From contig NZ_AP028461.1 of the NCBI RefSeq assembly GCF_033097365.1, positions 8,432,001-8,496,000 of the forward strand: 64,000 nucleotides of DNA. Direction: 5' to 3'. Positions within the stretch are counted from its first letter, which is position 1, and each line of letters starts with the position of its first letter. Positions 16,737 to 24,886 of this stretch are shown piece by piece. The notes beneath the pieces are model-generated. The model searched no databases and was not told the origin of the DNA. It saw only the letters and a list, made by a program, of their open reading frames with translations. The stretch comes from Actinoplanes sichuanensis. Its GTDB lineage: Bacteria > Actinomycetota > Actinomycetes > Mycobacteriales > Micromonosporaceae. The translations under genes were made by a program, and so were the position numbers.

Positions 16737-17247
16737 GGTGGCCTCCCATCATCAGCGGCATCCCGCGCAGGAACTCACTCAACTGGGCCGCGCCCCGCGA
16801 GGTGTGACTCTTCACCGCACCGATCGAGATGCCGAGGATCGTGGCGACCTCCCGCTCCGGCACGTCGAACGCGTACCGCAGGACCACGCATTCGCGGCGC
16901 CGCTGCGGAAGTCGCTGGAGCGCGGCCCGTACATCCAGCACCGCCGGGGTGTCGCTTTCGCCGCGCTCGCGGCGCAGCAGGCCAAGGCGCAGCAACCCGG
17001 ACCGCTCCCTGGTCTGTCTCCTGATCCATTGGCGGGCCAGGTTGGTCACGATGCCGCGAGCGTAGGCGATCGGGCTGTCCGCGGCCTGGACTCGTTCCCA
17101 GTGCCGCCACACCTCCACGAACGCGTCCGCGGCCAGGTCGTCGGCGGCCTGCGAGTCACCGGTCACCAGGTAGGCGAGCCTGGACAGGTCGACGTGATGG
17201 TCGTCGAAGAACCGCCGGAAAGCGTATTCGGTGCCAAGGTCGGACAA
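16729..17247 (-). CDS. ECF-type RNA polymerase sigma factor (SigE/SigM-like, sigma-70 family)
   Basis: 172 residues. The best start is TTG at 17245-17247 (translated MSDLGTEYAFRRFF) with AGGA 8 bases upstream; the GTC before it cannot initiate. Sigma2 covers RLAYLVTGDSQAADDLAADAF and the WRHWERV strand. Sigma4 has LPQRRRECVVLRYAFDVPER and the HTH REVATILGISIGAVKSHTSR. It resembles the SigE group of small actinobacterial sigma factors lacking a conserved zinc anti-sigma. It is co-transcribed with the downstream membrane protein, its probable signal partner. Confidence 0.93.
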   Translation of the reverse strand: MSDLGTEYAFRRFFDDHHVDLSRLAYLVTGDSQAADDLAADAFVEVWRHWERVQAADSPIAYARGIVTNLARQWIRRQTRERSGLLRLGLLRRERGESDTPAVLDVRAALQRLPQRRRECVVLRYAFDVPEREVATILGISIGAVKSHTSRGAAQLSEFLRGMPLMMGGHHG

Positions 17248-17327
17248 CTCATCGTTCCTGACCGTCAGGGGATACGGGGAGTGCCGGCCGCCCCGGGCCG
17301 TGGGGACGAAACCCGGGGCGGCCGAGA

Positions 17328-18584
17328 TCAGCCGATCTTCACGGAGTACGAGGTGGTGTCCAGCCGCCCCGAGCCGGTGAAGATCTCGGTGCCGGCCTGC
17401 ACGCTGGACAGGTACTTGGTCTTGGCGAGCCATCCGCGTGCCACCAGATCGTCGGTGAAGTCGGTCAGGTCGAGAGCGGCCGCCGAGGTGTTCGAGGTAC
17501 GCACGAACGAGTACACCTCCCAGCCGATGTTGCCCTTGTAGAGATCCCAGGTGGTGCCCGCGATCGTCACGGTCGCCTGCTTGGTGCCGACCGGGCCCGC
17601 GCCGCCGGACCGGTACAGCCACACCATGACCTCGTCGGTCGGGTTGTTCTGCCAGTCCGGGTTCGCGATGTCGTGCAGCCACAGGTCGTAGGCGACGTTC
17701 ATCACGTTGCCGGTGGTCTGGGTGACCTGGAAGTTCCAGTCGGTGGTGACGGCCTTGCCCGCGCTGAGCCGGACCGGCAGTCCGGTGCCGGTGGGCACCT
17801 TCCAACCCCAGTGCCAGCCGAGGACGGCGCTGGCGTACGACTTGACCTTGGTGTTGTCGCCGGCCCAGGTCCACCTGGTGCCCCAACTCAGGTTGTCGCC
17901 GTTCAGGCCGTTCTCCCAGACGCACTGCGAGCCGGTGCCGTCGGCCTTGCCCCAGACGTTGTTGTTGACCCAGAGCCTGCCTCGGACCAGTGCGGCGAAG
18001 TCGGTGCAGTCCTCCGGGCCGGTGGTGGCCGCGGGCGTCGTCGAAGCCGAGGGTGAGGCCGACGCGGTCTTCGAAGCCGACGCGGTCTTTGAAGCCGACG
18101 GCGAGGCGGAGGCCGCCTTCGAAGCCGACGGCGAGGCGGTCGGCGTCTTCGAAACGGTCGGCGAGGTCGGTGCTCCGCCACAGGTCACCCCGTTGACGGT
18201 GAACGCGGTGGGTACGGCGTTCGCGCCCGTCCAGGTGCCGTTGAAGCCGATCGTGACGTTGCCACCCGGGTTGATGCTCTTGTTCCAACCGGCGTCGGTC
18301 ACTCTGACCTGGCTGCCGCTCTGGGTCCAGGCGCCGTTCCAGCCACCGGCCACGGTCTGCCCCGACGGGAACACGAAGCCGAGCTTCCAGCCGTCGACGG
18401 CCGTCCCGCCGGTGTTCTTGATCTTCACATCGCCGGTGAACCCCGAACCCCACTGACTGACGACGGAGTACGTGACCGAACAACCGGTGATCTCGGCGGC
18501 ATCGGCGTTGAGGACACCGAAGACGGCGGCCGCGCTACCGACGGTCAGTACCGAAAGCGGCACGACGATGCGCTTGGCGAGCAT
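17328..18584 (-). CDS. Secreted CBM2-GH12 endoglucanase/xyloglucanase
   Basis: 418 residues from the ATG at 18584 (AGGAG 8 bases upstream; a GTG at 18620 lacks one). It has a Sec signal peptide ending near NADAAE, then a family 2 carbohydrate-binding module (GCSVTYSVVSQWGSGFTGDV to NGVTCGG, with the aromatic binding residues). A Thr/Ser/Ala/Lys-rich linker with repeats follows. The C-terminal 220 residues match GH12: nucleophile Glu in TDEVMVWLY and acid/base Glu in GTEIFTGSGRL. The enzyme cleaves beta-1,4-glucans outside the cell, with retention of configuration typical of GH12. No regulator or sugar transporter is adjacent. Confidence 0.93.
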   Translation of the reverse strand: MLAKRIVVPLSVLTVGSAAAVFGVLNADAAEITGCSVTYSVVSQWGSGFTGDVKIKNTGGTAVDGWKLGFVFPSGQTVAGGWNGAWTQSGSQVRVTDAGWNKSINPGGNVTIGFNGTWTGANAVPTAFTVNGVTCGGAPTSPTVSKTPTASPSASKAASASPSASKTASASKTASASPSASTTPAATTGPEDCTDFAALVRGRLWVNNNVWGKADGTGSQCVWENGLNGDNLSWGTRWTWAGDNTKVKSYASAVLGWHWGWKVPTGTGLPVRLSAGKAVTTDWNFQVTQTTGNVMNVAYDLWLHDIANPDWQNNPTDEVMVWLYRSGGAGPVGTKQATVTIAGTTWDLYKGNIGWEVYSFVRTSNTSAAALDLTDFTDDLVARGWLAKTKYLSSVQAGTEIFTGSGRLDTTSYSVKIG

Positions 18585-18728
18585 GAGGGAGGCTCCTGGG
18601 GGACGACGAGTGATCCACACCCCTGTGGCTCGGCGCCCGCAAAAGGTTGCGCGCTCCCACGAGAAATTTTTCAGCTTTCCAGACTATGGGAGCGGGCCCA
18701 CAGGAAATCCGACTTCCCGGTGCAAAAC

Positions 18729-18758
18729 GAAAGGCCCCGTCTCGCGACGAGGCCTTTC
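18729..18758 (-). terminator. Terminator of tRNA-His
   Basis: Stem GAAAGGCC plus CGTC with one C-A mismatch and a TCGC loop, followed on the minus strand by GTTTTGC. It lies 4 bp beyond the tRNA. Confidence 0.8.
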
Positions 18759-18761
18759 ACA

Positions 18762-18837
18762 TGGGGTGATCGACGGGATTTGAACCCGCGACACCCGGGA
18801 CCACAACCCGGTGCTCTACCAACTGAGCTACGACCAC
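18762..18837 (-). tRNA. tRNA-His (anticodon GUG)
   Basis: The cloverleaf has acceptor stem GTGGTCG/CGATCAC, anticodon loop TTGTGGT and T-arm GGTTCAAATCC. CCA is encoded at 18762-18764. A G lies at the -1 position (18838) opposite C73, the histidine identity feature. Confidence 0.97.
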
Positions 18838-18916
18838 CATGACCGCTGCGGTCTTTCAACCTCGCGGTGCCGGCCAATCATAACGACCGCCCCCGGGGTC
18901 CCGTCGAGCGGGTTAC

Positions 18917-19507
18917 CTACAGCTCCGCGGCGACCGCTTTCGCCGCCTCCACGTCGGGCCCGGGCTGGGGGACGAAGATGGTGCGACGGTAGTACTCCAG
19001 CTCGCGGATGCTCTCCCGGATGTCGGCCAGCGCCCGGTGCGAGAGGCCCTTGGCGGGCTGGCCGAAGTACACCCGGGGGTACCACCTGCGGCACAGCTCC
19101 TTGATCGAGGAGACATCGATCATGCGGTAGTGCAGGTGGGCGTCGAGAGCCGGCATGTCACGGGCCAGGAAGCCGCGGTCGGTGGCGATCGAGTTGCCAC
19201 AGAGCGGCGCGGTCCGCGGGTTCGGCACGTACTCCTTGATGTACGCCAGAACCGCCTCCTCCGCCTCGGCCATGGTGATGGCCGAGCGCCGCACCTCGTC
19301 GGTGAGGCCCGATTTGGCGTGCATGTCACGCACCACCGGCGGCATGGCGTCCAGCGCCGCGTCGTCGGCGTGGATGACCAGATCGACGCCTTCCCCCAAC
19401 ACGTTCAGCTCCGGATCGGTGACCAGGGCCGCAACCTCGATGAGCTTGTCCTTGCCCAGGTCGAGACCGGTCATCTCACAGTCGATCCACACCAGAAGAT
19501 CCGCCAC
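18917..19507 (-). CDS. orn: Oligoribonuclease
   Basis: 196 residues of the DEDDh 3'-5' exonuclease family, which degrades 2-5 nt RNA and pGpG in the cytoplasm. Exo motifs are visible: [11 protein letters not shown] (Asp and Glu of motif I), [15 protein letters not shown] (motif II) and [12 protein letters not shown] (motif III, with catalytic His and Asp). The length is standard for actinobacterial Orn. It is transcribed alone, upstream of tRNA-His. Confidence 0.97.
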   Translation of the reverse strand: MADLLVWIDCEMTGLDLGKDKLIEVAALVTDPELNVLGEGVDLVIHADDAALDAMPPVVRDMHAKSGLTDEVRRSAITMAEAEEAVLAYIKEYVPNPRTAPLCGNSIATDRGFLARDMPALDAHLHYRMIDVSSIKELCRRWYPRVYFGQPAKGLSHRALADIRESIRELEYYRRTIFVPQPGPDVEAAKAVAAEL

Positions 19508-19675
19508 GCCGACAGCCTACGCCGGGCGACGCGCCACTGTTCGGCACGTTCCTGGCCCGACCCGCTCAACGTGCTGTTTGTCCGGTTTGTAGCCCTGACT
19601 TCCCACTTCGCCGAATGTTGGGTAAAGTGTACTTAACGGACGAAGCCCCCCTTCGGTTACTCCGTTCCCCCCGGT

Positions 19676-19712
19676 AAAGGGCCCTCCGTGTCGGCAGCGC
19701 GGAGGGCCCTTT
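19676..19712 (-). terminator. Terminator of the AlkZ-like gene
   Basis: A 13-bp perfect stem AAAGGGCCCTCCG/CGGAGGGCCCTTT with an 11-nt loop. It abuts the stop codon at 19712-19714. Confidence 0.85.
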
Positions 19713-20779
19713 CATGTCCACCGGATCCGCGCCGACTCCCCGGGCGCCACGAAACCCACCAGCCGCTCCGCCTCGGCCTCCACCGCCGACCGGTCCGTGG
19801 CGGTCAGCGGACGGAACGGGGCGATCTCCACTTCCGGGCCTTTCCGCGACCAGGTCGCCGACACGAAACCGTCCACCAGCACGGTCGGCCGCACGATCGA
19901 CCAGCCGGGCATGACCAGCGGCCGGTCACCCGGATGCAGGATTCTCGACCGGTCCGCGTGCCCCAGGACCGCGTTGTCGAACTCGGGCAGCAACACCACC
20001 GGGGCCGGCCCGTCGGCGTCCTCGATCGGCGCGTGCGGGAGGTCGTACAACTCGAGGCCGTTCTCGTCCCGGAAGACCCGCAGCCGCGGCCGCAACGTCT
20101 TGAACAGCTCCGCCAGGCGGGTCAGTCCCGACCAGACCTGAACGTCCTTCACCGACGCCGGCCCGAACGCCGCCAGATATCGCCACACCAGCGTCTCCGC
20201 GCTCGGCCCGGCCAACGGCCGCCGCAGCCAGTCCTCGGCGGGGACGCAGGCGATCCTTCCGCGATGCCCCCACGTCCCGGCCGGCGGCGGATGCAGGAGA
20301 GCAAATCGCAGGTGTACGACCAGAGCGAGCTCCCCGAGATCCGCCTCCGGAAACCGTGCCGCCAAGCGCCGGGCGATCTCCGGACGGGTCATCGGCCCCT
20401 CCGCCATGATCTCCCGCCCGGCCGCGTCGAACGCCTCCGGATCACAACCGCCCAGACGCCCGGCCCGGCCCGCCATCCGTTCCAGGGCCGGTTGCAGCGT
20501 CGGCCGCAGCCATCGGTAGTCCTCCCCGGCGCACAGGTGCTGGGTGCCGCGGAGCAGGGCACTGCGCACCACGCCGCGGTCGTGCAGCAGCCCGGTCAGG
20601 TCCTCCATCGCGAACGCCGACGATCGTGCCCACAGCCCCAGATAGGGGGAGTCCGACTCCTGCCCCTGAACCGCCACCAGATGCCCGACGATCTCCGCGG
20701 CCGACCGTAGCGTGCGCTCGGCGAGCAGCTGACGCCGTAGGTAGGTCCGATTCAGCACACGCGTGGAGAGGACTGTCAT
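19712..20779 (-). CDS. Winged-helix AlkZ/YcaQ-like DNA glycosylase family protein (HTH_42)
   Basis: 355 residues from the ATG at 20779 (GAAGG just upstream); the GTG at 20809 is less likely. The start MTVLSTRVLNRTYLRRQLL and the motif VAVQGQESDSPYLGLWAR fit the HTH_42 family, which includes the interstrand-crosslink glycosylases AlkZ and AlkX. Their catalytic motif is QxQ or QxD, here Q-G-Q in VQGQE. The C-terminal part has GWSIVRPTVLVDGFVSATWS. It would act on DNA in the cytoplasm, and the particular lesion is unknown. In antibiotic producers such proteins can confer self-resistance, but no cluster is present. Confidence 0.8.
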   Translation of the reverse strand: MTVLSTRVLNRTYLRRQLLAERTLRSAAEIVGHLVAVQGQESDSPYLGLWARSSAFAMEDLTGLLHDRGVVRSALLRGTQHLCAGEDYRWLRPTLQPALERMAGRAGRLGGCDPEAFDAAGREIMAEGPMTRPEIARRLAARFPEADLGELALVVHLRFALLHPPPAGTWGHRGRIACVPAEDWLRRPLAGPSAETLVWRYLAAFGPASVKDVQVWSGLTRLAELFKTLRPRLRVFRDENGLELYDLPHAPIEDADGPAPVVLLPEFDNAVLGHADRSRILHPGDRPLVMPGWSIVRPTVLVDGFVSATWSRKGPEVEIAPFRPLTATDRSAVEAEAERLVGFVAPGESARIRWT

Positions 20780-20821
20780 GCCTTCGACGCTAGAACCTTT
20801 TGCGGCCACTTCCTGACCGCA

Positions 20822-20853
20822 AAACGGGCCGCCCCTTCCGGGACGGCCCGTTT
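20822..20853 (-). terminator. Terminator of the large membrane protein gene
   Basis: A 10-bp stem AAACGGGCCG/CGGCCCGTTT. The terminal A-T pairs supply the T-run on the minus strand, 14 bp beyond the stop codon at 20867. Confidence 0.8.
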
Positions 20854-20866
20854 CCTCCGGGACCTT

Positions 20867-23800
20867 TCAGGACTTCGCGTCGTCGGGTCGGCCGCCGGTC
20901 TTCCCGTCCTTCCGGCCGCCGGCGGGTTCGTCCTTCACCCCGCTCGCGGGGTCGATCTTCGAACGACTCTGCCCGGCCACCGTCCGCCGCCGACGGCGTT
21001 CGCCGGCGGACGCTCCGGCGAGCAGTTCTGCGGCTTCCTCCCGATAGCTGAGCGGCCGGCTGCCCTTCGGCGGTACGTCCACAGCCGTCCCGCCGCCGGC
21101 TCGACCGTTGTTCCCGGCCCGATCGTCACCGGCCGGGCCGGTGTCGGCGGCCTTCTCCGTGGCTTTCGCCGCAGTCTGCTCCGGAACCTTCGTCGCAGTC
21201 TGCTCGGCGACCCTTTCCGCGATCTTCTCCGCAACCTGCTCCGCGGCCTTCTCCGCAGTCTGCTCCGCGGCCTTCTCCGCGATCTTCTCCGCAGTCTGCT
21301 CGGGAGCCCTCTGCGCGGCCTTCTCGGCAGCCCTCTCCGCGGCTTTGATCCACGCCGCCGGAGCTCGCCGCGCGGTCGGAGCCGGGCGAGCCGGAAGCGC
21401 CTTAGTGCCGGCCCGACCCTGCGCCCGGGCCATCAGGTCGTCGCCACCGTTTCTGACTCCGACACTTCTCCGGGCCCGGCCGATCTCGTCGCGATCGGCC
21501 CGGCCCTGCTTCGGTCCGATCGCCGCAACCCCGGTACCAGCCGTTTCCGCGGCTCCGGCCGGATCAGCGGCGCCCAGCGGGGCCTCACCCGTTCCACCGG
21601 TGTGGGTTTCGTCGGCCTTCTTCGCCGCGGCCGATCCACCGGTGTGGGTTTCGTCGCCCTTCTTCGCCGCGGCCGATCCACCGGTGTGGGTTTCGTCGCC
21701 CTTCTTCGCCGCGGCCGATCCACCGGTGTGGGTTTCGTCGCCCTTCTTCGCCGCGGCCGATCCCACCACCTTCGCGGCTTCCGACCGCGCAGTCGTCCCG
21801 ACTCCAGAAGTCGGCTTCGCCACCTTCTCGGCGGCCGGGGTCACGGTGCCCTCCTCGGCCAGAACCGGACCTGGCGCCTGCTTCCCCGTCGTGATCGGGT
21901 CGGCGGCCTTACTGGGACTCGCCGGGTCGCCGACCGGGAGACGCTGTGCCGGGCCCGTACTGACGCGAGTGGGTACCGGTGACGGCTTCTTCGGCAGTGC
22001 GGCCGGCCCGTCCGCTTCGACTGTGTGCATCGAACGTCGAGGGCCATCGGGGTCACGAGCCGGTTCGGCTACTCCACTCGGCACCGGGGCACCCACGGTG
22101 GCCTCGGACAGGACCGTCGTCGCGGCTTCCACAGCGTGGATCGACGAGTGTCCGGAGTCCGCCGGGCCGGCCGGGGTGAGCGTGCGGTCCTCGGTCGTCC
22201 GCACCGACCCGCCACCCTGCAGAACCGAATCACTCTCCGCCGGGCCGTCCTTCAACAGCGGGCCGGCGTCCGGCGCCACCGTCTCCGCCTGGGCCTTGCC
22301 GGCCACCCCCGACCCGGCCGCCACGGTCGCGATCGCAGCCTTAGCGGTCACCACCGGGTCCGCGGCAGGCTTCCCCGCCGCGGCAGGCTTTCCTGCCTGC
22401 ACCGGCTCGACCGAAGCGTTCTGAGCCGAACCTCGATCGCCCGAATTCGTTTCGTCCGCGGCCTGCCCGGTCAGGGACTCATCGACTGCCGCCGTGTCGG
22501 GGGCGTTCTCAGTCCGATCGCTTCGGAGCGGCCACTCCGGGGGCGCGCCGACGGGCACTTTGCCTGAGGCCGGGAATTTCCGGCCTTTTTCGTTTTCGGG
22601 CGTCCTCTGAGGCGCAGGTTGGGGGGTGTTCCGGCTCTTGGTGGGCGATCCGGCGGCGACTGGCGGACGGTTCTCCTTGGTCGGCTTCGGCGACGGACGC
22701 TGCGCCGGGCGCGTACCAGCTGCCGGAGTGGGCTCGAAGGCGGGGCCGATCCGGCTGATGGCGGTCGCGGTCCAGTCGGTTGCCGCCGGGCCGGTGTGCA
22801 GGGCAAACCTTGTCGCGGGCGGTTCGTTGGTGCGGATCTTCCGGCCGGTTGTCACTTCACCGGCGGCGTTCGCCGTGGTGCCCGGGTTCGCCTTCGCAGG
22901 AGTCGCCGCAGCGGCCCCGTGAACGGAAGTCGCCGCAGCGGCCTTCTCCTCCGAAGCCGTCGCATCGAGCTTTCGCTCCGAAGCCGTCGCAGCGACCTTT
23001 CCTTCCGGAGCCGCTGCAACGGCCATCTCCTCCGAAGCCTCCGCAGCGGTGTTCCCGGCGGGAGGCTGAGCGGGCGTCGCCGCCGGAGCGGTCTCCTCCG
23101 CCGGAGTCATTCGACCTTTCGTCGGGTCGAGGTGCTCGGGCTGCGCGCTCGGTGTGTTCCTGGTCCCCGGGGTGGGTGTCCCGGCGGGGAGTTCGCCGTC
23201 GTCGCGTCGGGGGGCGGCGATCGGGATATGGACGTTGGCGGGCTTGTTACGGCTGCCGGGCTGGGTGGGTGCGAACTTGCCGGCGTTGCGGCGGGCCGCC
23301 TCGGCCAGGCGGGCGGCGGCTCGGGCCTCGGTCTGTCGGGCGCGTTCCGGGGCGGTCGCGGCCACCCACGCGCCGACCGCGGTGGCCTGGAACTGCGGCA
23401 GGTCGGCGGCGGACTGCGGGCGGCGTTCACCGCGGCGGACCGGGACCTGACCGGCCTGGAGTCCGGCCAGCGCGGACGTCTCACCCAGCATGCTCAGCGG
23501 CTGACCGGGCGCCGGCGTGCGAGCACCGACGGCAGCGCCGACCCCACCGGACGGGGCGGTCGGAGCCGCGGCCGACGGGACCGCAGCAGACGAGACCGAA
23601 CCAGACGGTGCCGAACCAGACGGCGTCGAGACGGACGGTCCTGGAGCGGACGGGACCGAAACAGACGGTGCCGGAGCGGACGGGGTCGGGGCGGGACGTG
23701 AACCCGCGGTGGGGTCGGTCGTGGCGGGTAGTGGAACGGCCGGGGCGGTGAGAGTGCCGACGGCGCGCCGCTGGGGATAGCCGGGGCCGGGCAGATCATC

Positions 23801-24742
23801 GTCGTCGTCGACGGTGGGTGCGGTGGGCGTACCGCCGCTGAGGGTTGCGGTGGAAAGGGTGACCGGCTCGCCTGCGGGGAGTTCGGGAGTGGCCGTCTGG
23901 GCGTTCGGGGGCCAGGCGAACTGCGGGAGAGCCGGCGGGCGGGGGCGGACGTCGGCGAGGGTGCGGGGGCGGTGGGCTCCGCCGTTGCGGATGCCGGAGA
24001 AGTAGGCGACGCCGCCGGGCAGGGGCAGGGGCGCGCCGATGGCGTGCATGAGTTCGGGAACCTGGCTGGGTTCGACGACGTAGACGATCTCGCGGCGGCG
24101 GCCCGGCCAGACCAACACGATCACGCCGATCATCAGCAGGAGCGTGCCGAGGGTGAGTAGACCCCAGGTGGTGGTGTTGAGCCAGCCGGGGCGGACCTCG
24201 GCGACGACGGCGATCCGGAGGACGGGGGCGCCGCTGGGGTTCATCAGGACCAGGCTGTACGGCCGGTCGGTGAGCTCGCCGGGGTGGAGGCTGAGCCGGC
24301 CGGGGCCGCTGGCGGTCCAGAACCGTTGTTCGGACGGGCTTCCGGCGGGGGCCTGCCGGCCGCCGACGCGGGACGTGGTGACCGGTAGCAGCCCGGTGCC
24401 GATGTCGATGGCGTCGATCTCGGTGTGCGGTACGCCGGCGAGGTAGCGCGCGACCTGGTCGGACGGGGCGAGACCGAGGAAGGCCCGGCCGTCGACGGTG
24501 GCCGCGGAAAGCCTCAGTTGGGTGTCACCGATTCGGGCGAACGGGGCGTCGTCGCGCAGGAGCCGGTCGATGTCGGGGACGACGACGGCGTAGCCGGGGA
24601 CGGTGAGCCGCTGGAGCTCGCCGCTGAACGCGCCGCCGGGATCACGATGCTGCATGACCGCCCACAACCCGCCGCCGCCCAGCAGCGTGGGCAGTCCGAC
24701 GGTCAGTAACACCATGCCGAGGATCGTGCGGAACACCCGCAT
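20867..24742 (-). CDS. 1291-aa two-TM membrane protein with a very long disordered cytoplasmic tail
   Basis: The ATG at 24742 (MRVFRTILGM) follows AAGGGGGAGAGAAG. TM1 is at about residues 7-30 and TM2 at about 193-213, enclosing a roughly 160-residue external domain (GYAVVVPDIDRLLRDDAPFA, TGLLPVTTSRVGG). The N-terminal 215 residues look like an ordinary folded membrane protein. About 1070 residues follow that are rich in A, P, S, T, G, E and K, with internal repeats: four copies of AAAKKGDETHTGGS, a series of AAEKIAEQTAEKAAEQ-type heptad-like repeats, and P-S-A-P-S stretches. No enzyme motif is seen. It is monocistronic, with a terminator at its 3' end. The function is unknown; a scaffold or tether is one idea. 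Confidence 0.75.
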   Translation of the reverse strand: MRVFRTILGMVLLTVGLPTLLGGGGLWAVMQHRDPGGAFSGELQRLTVPGYAVVVPDIDRLLRDDAPFARIGDTQLRLSAATVDGRAFLGLAPSDQVARYLAGVPHTEIDAIDIGTGLLPVTTSRVGGRQAPAGSPSEQRFWTASGPGRLSLHPGELTDRPYSLVLMNPSGAPVLRIAVVAEVRPGWLNTTTWGLLTLGTLLLMIGVIVLVWPGRRREIVYVVEPSQVPELMHAIGAPLPLPGGVAYFSGIRNGGAHRPRTLADVRPRPPALPQFAWPPNAQTATPELPAGEPVTLSTATLSGGTPTAPTVDDDDDLPGPGYPQRRAVGTLTAPAVPLPATTDPTAGSRPAPTPSAPAPSVSVPSAPGPSVSTPSGSAPSGSVSSAAVPSAAAPTAPSGGVGAAVGARTPAPGQPLSMLGETSALAGLQAGQVPVRRGERRPQSAADLPQFQATAVGAWVAATAPERARQTEARAAARLAEAARRNAGKFAPTQPGSRNKPANVHIPIAAPRRDDGELPAGTPTPGTRNTPSAQPEHLDPTKGRMTPAEETAPAATPAQPPAGNTAAEASEEMAVAAAPEGKVAATASERKLDATASEEKAAAATSVHGAAAATPAKANPGTTANAAGEVTTGRKIRTNEPPATRFALHTGPAATDWTATAISRIGPAFEPTPAAGTRPAQRPSPKPTKENRPPVAAGSPTKSRNTPQPAPQRTPENEKGRKFPASGKVPVGAPPEWPLRSDRTENAPDTAAVDESLTGQAADETNSGDRGSAQNASVEPVQAGKPAAAGKPAADPVVTAKAAIATVAAGSGVAGKAQAETVAPDAGPLLKDGPAESDSVLQGGGSVRTTEDRTLTPAGPADSGHSSIHAVEAATTVLSEATVGAPVPSGVAEPARDPDGPRRSMHTVEADGPAALPKKPSPVPTRVSTGPAQRLPVGDPASPSKAADPITTGKQAPGPVLAEEGTVTPAAEKVAKPTSGVGTTARSEAAKVVGSAAAKKGDETHTGGSAAAKKGDETHTGGSAAAKKGDETHTGGSAAAKKADETHTGGTGEAPLGAADPAGAAETAGTGVAAIGPKQGRADRDEIGRARRSVGVRNGGDDLMARAQGRAGTKALPARPAPTARRAPAAWIKAAERAAEKAAQRAPEQTAEKIAEKAAEQTAEKAAEQVAEKIAERVAEQTATKVPEQTAAKATEKAADTGPAGDDRAGNNGRAGGGTAVDVPPKGSRPLSYREEAAELLAGASAGERRRRRTVAGQSRSKIDPASGVKDEPAGGRKDGKTGGRPDDAKS
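21594..21761 (-). repeat. Four 42-bp tandem repeats in the disordered-tail gene
   Basis: The unit begins CCACCGGTGTGGGTTTCGTC and repeats four times at 42-bp spacing, nearly identical (the first copy has one G/C change). In frame it encodes the 14-mer KKGDETHTGGSAAA (one copy KKADETHTGG). Confidence 0.95.
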
Positions 24743-24839
24743 CTTCTCTCCCCCTTCCCGGGCCCTACCTCGCGCACCATACAGACGCAAATAACCCCAA
24801 AGTGGTCAAATCGGCACGCGTTCCCCGATAGATGCGAAA

Positions 24840-24872
24840 CGAGGCCCGAACCCCCGCAGGGGACGGGCCTCG
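24840..24872 (-). terminator. Terminator of the CopC-CopD gene
   Basis: A 9-bp stem CGAGGCCCG/CGGGCCTCG with a 15-nt loop, 14 bp after the stop codon. The minus strand continues with TTTCGCATC. Confidence 0.75.
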
Positions 24873-24886
24873 CCGAGTGCGTCGGG

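Noticed and set aside
16729..18483. Very long minus frame extending the sigma factor upstream through the glucanase gene
   Set aside because: The upstream part is the wrong frame of the CBM2-GH12 gene; the sigma factor starts at 17247 with its own ribosome site.
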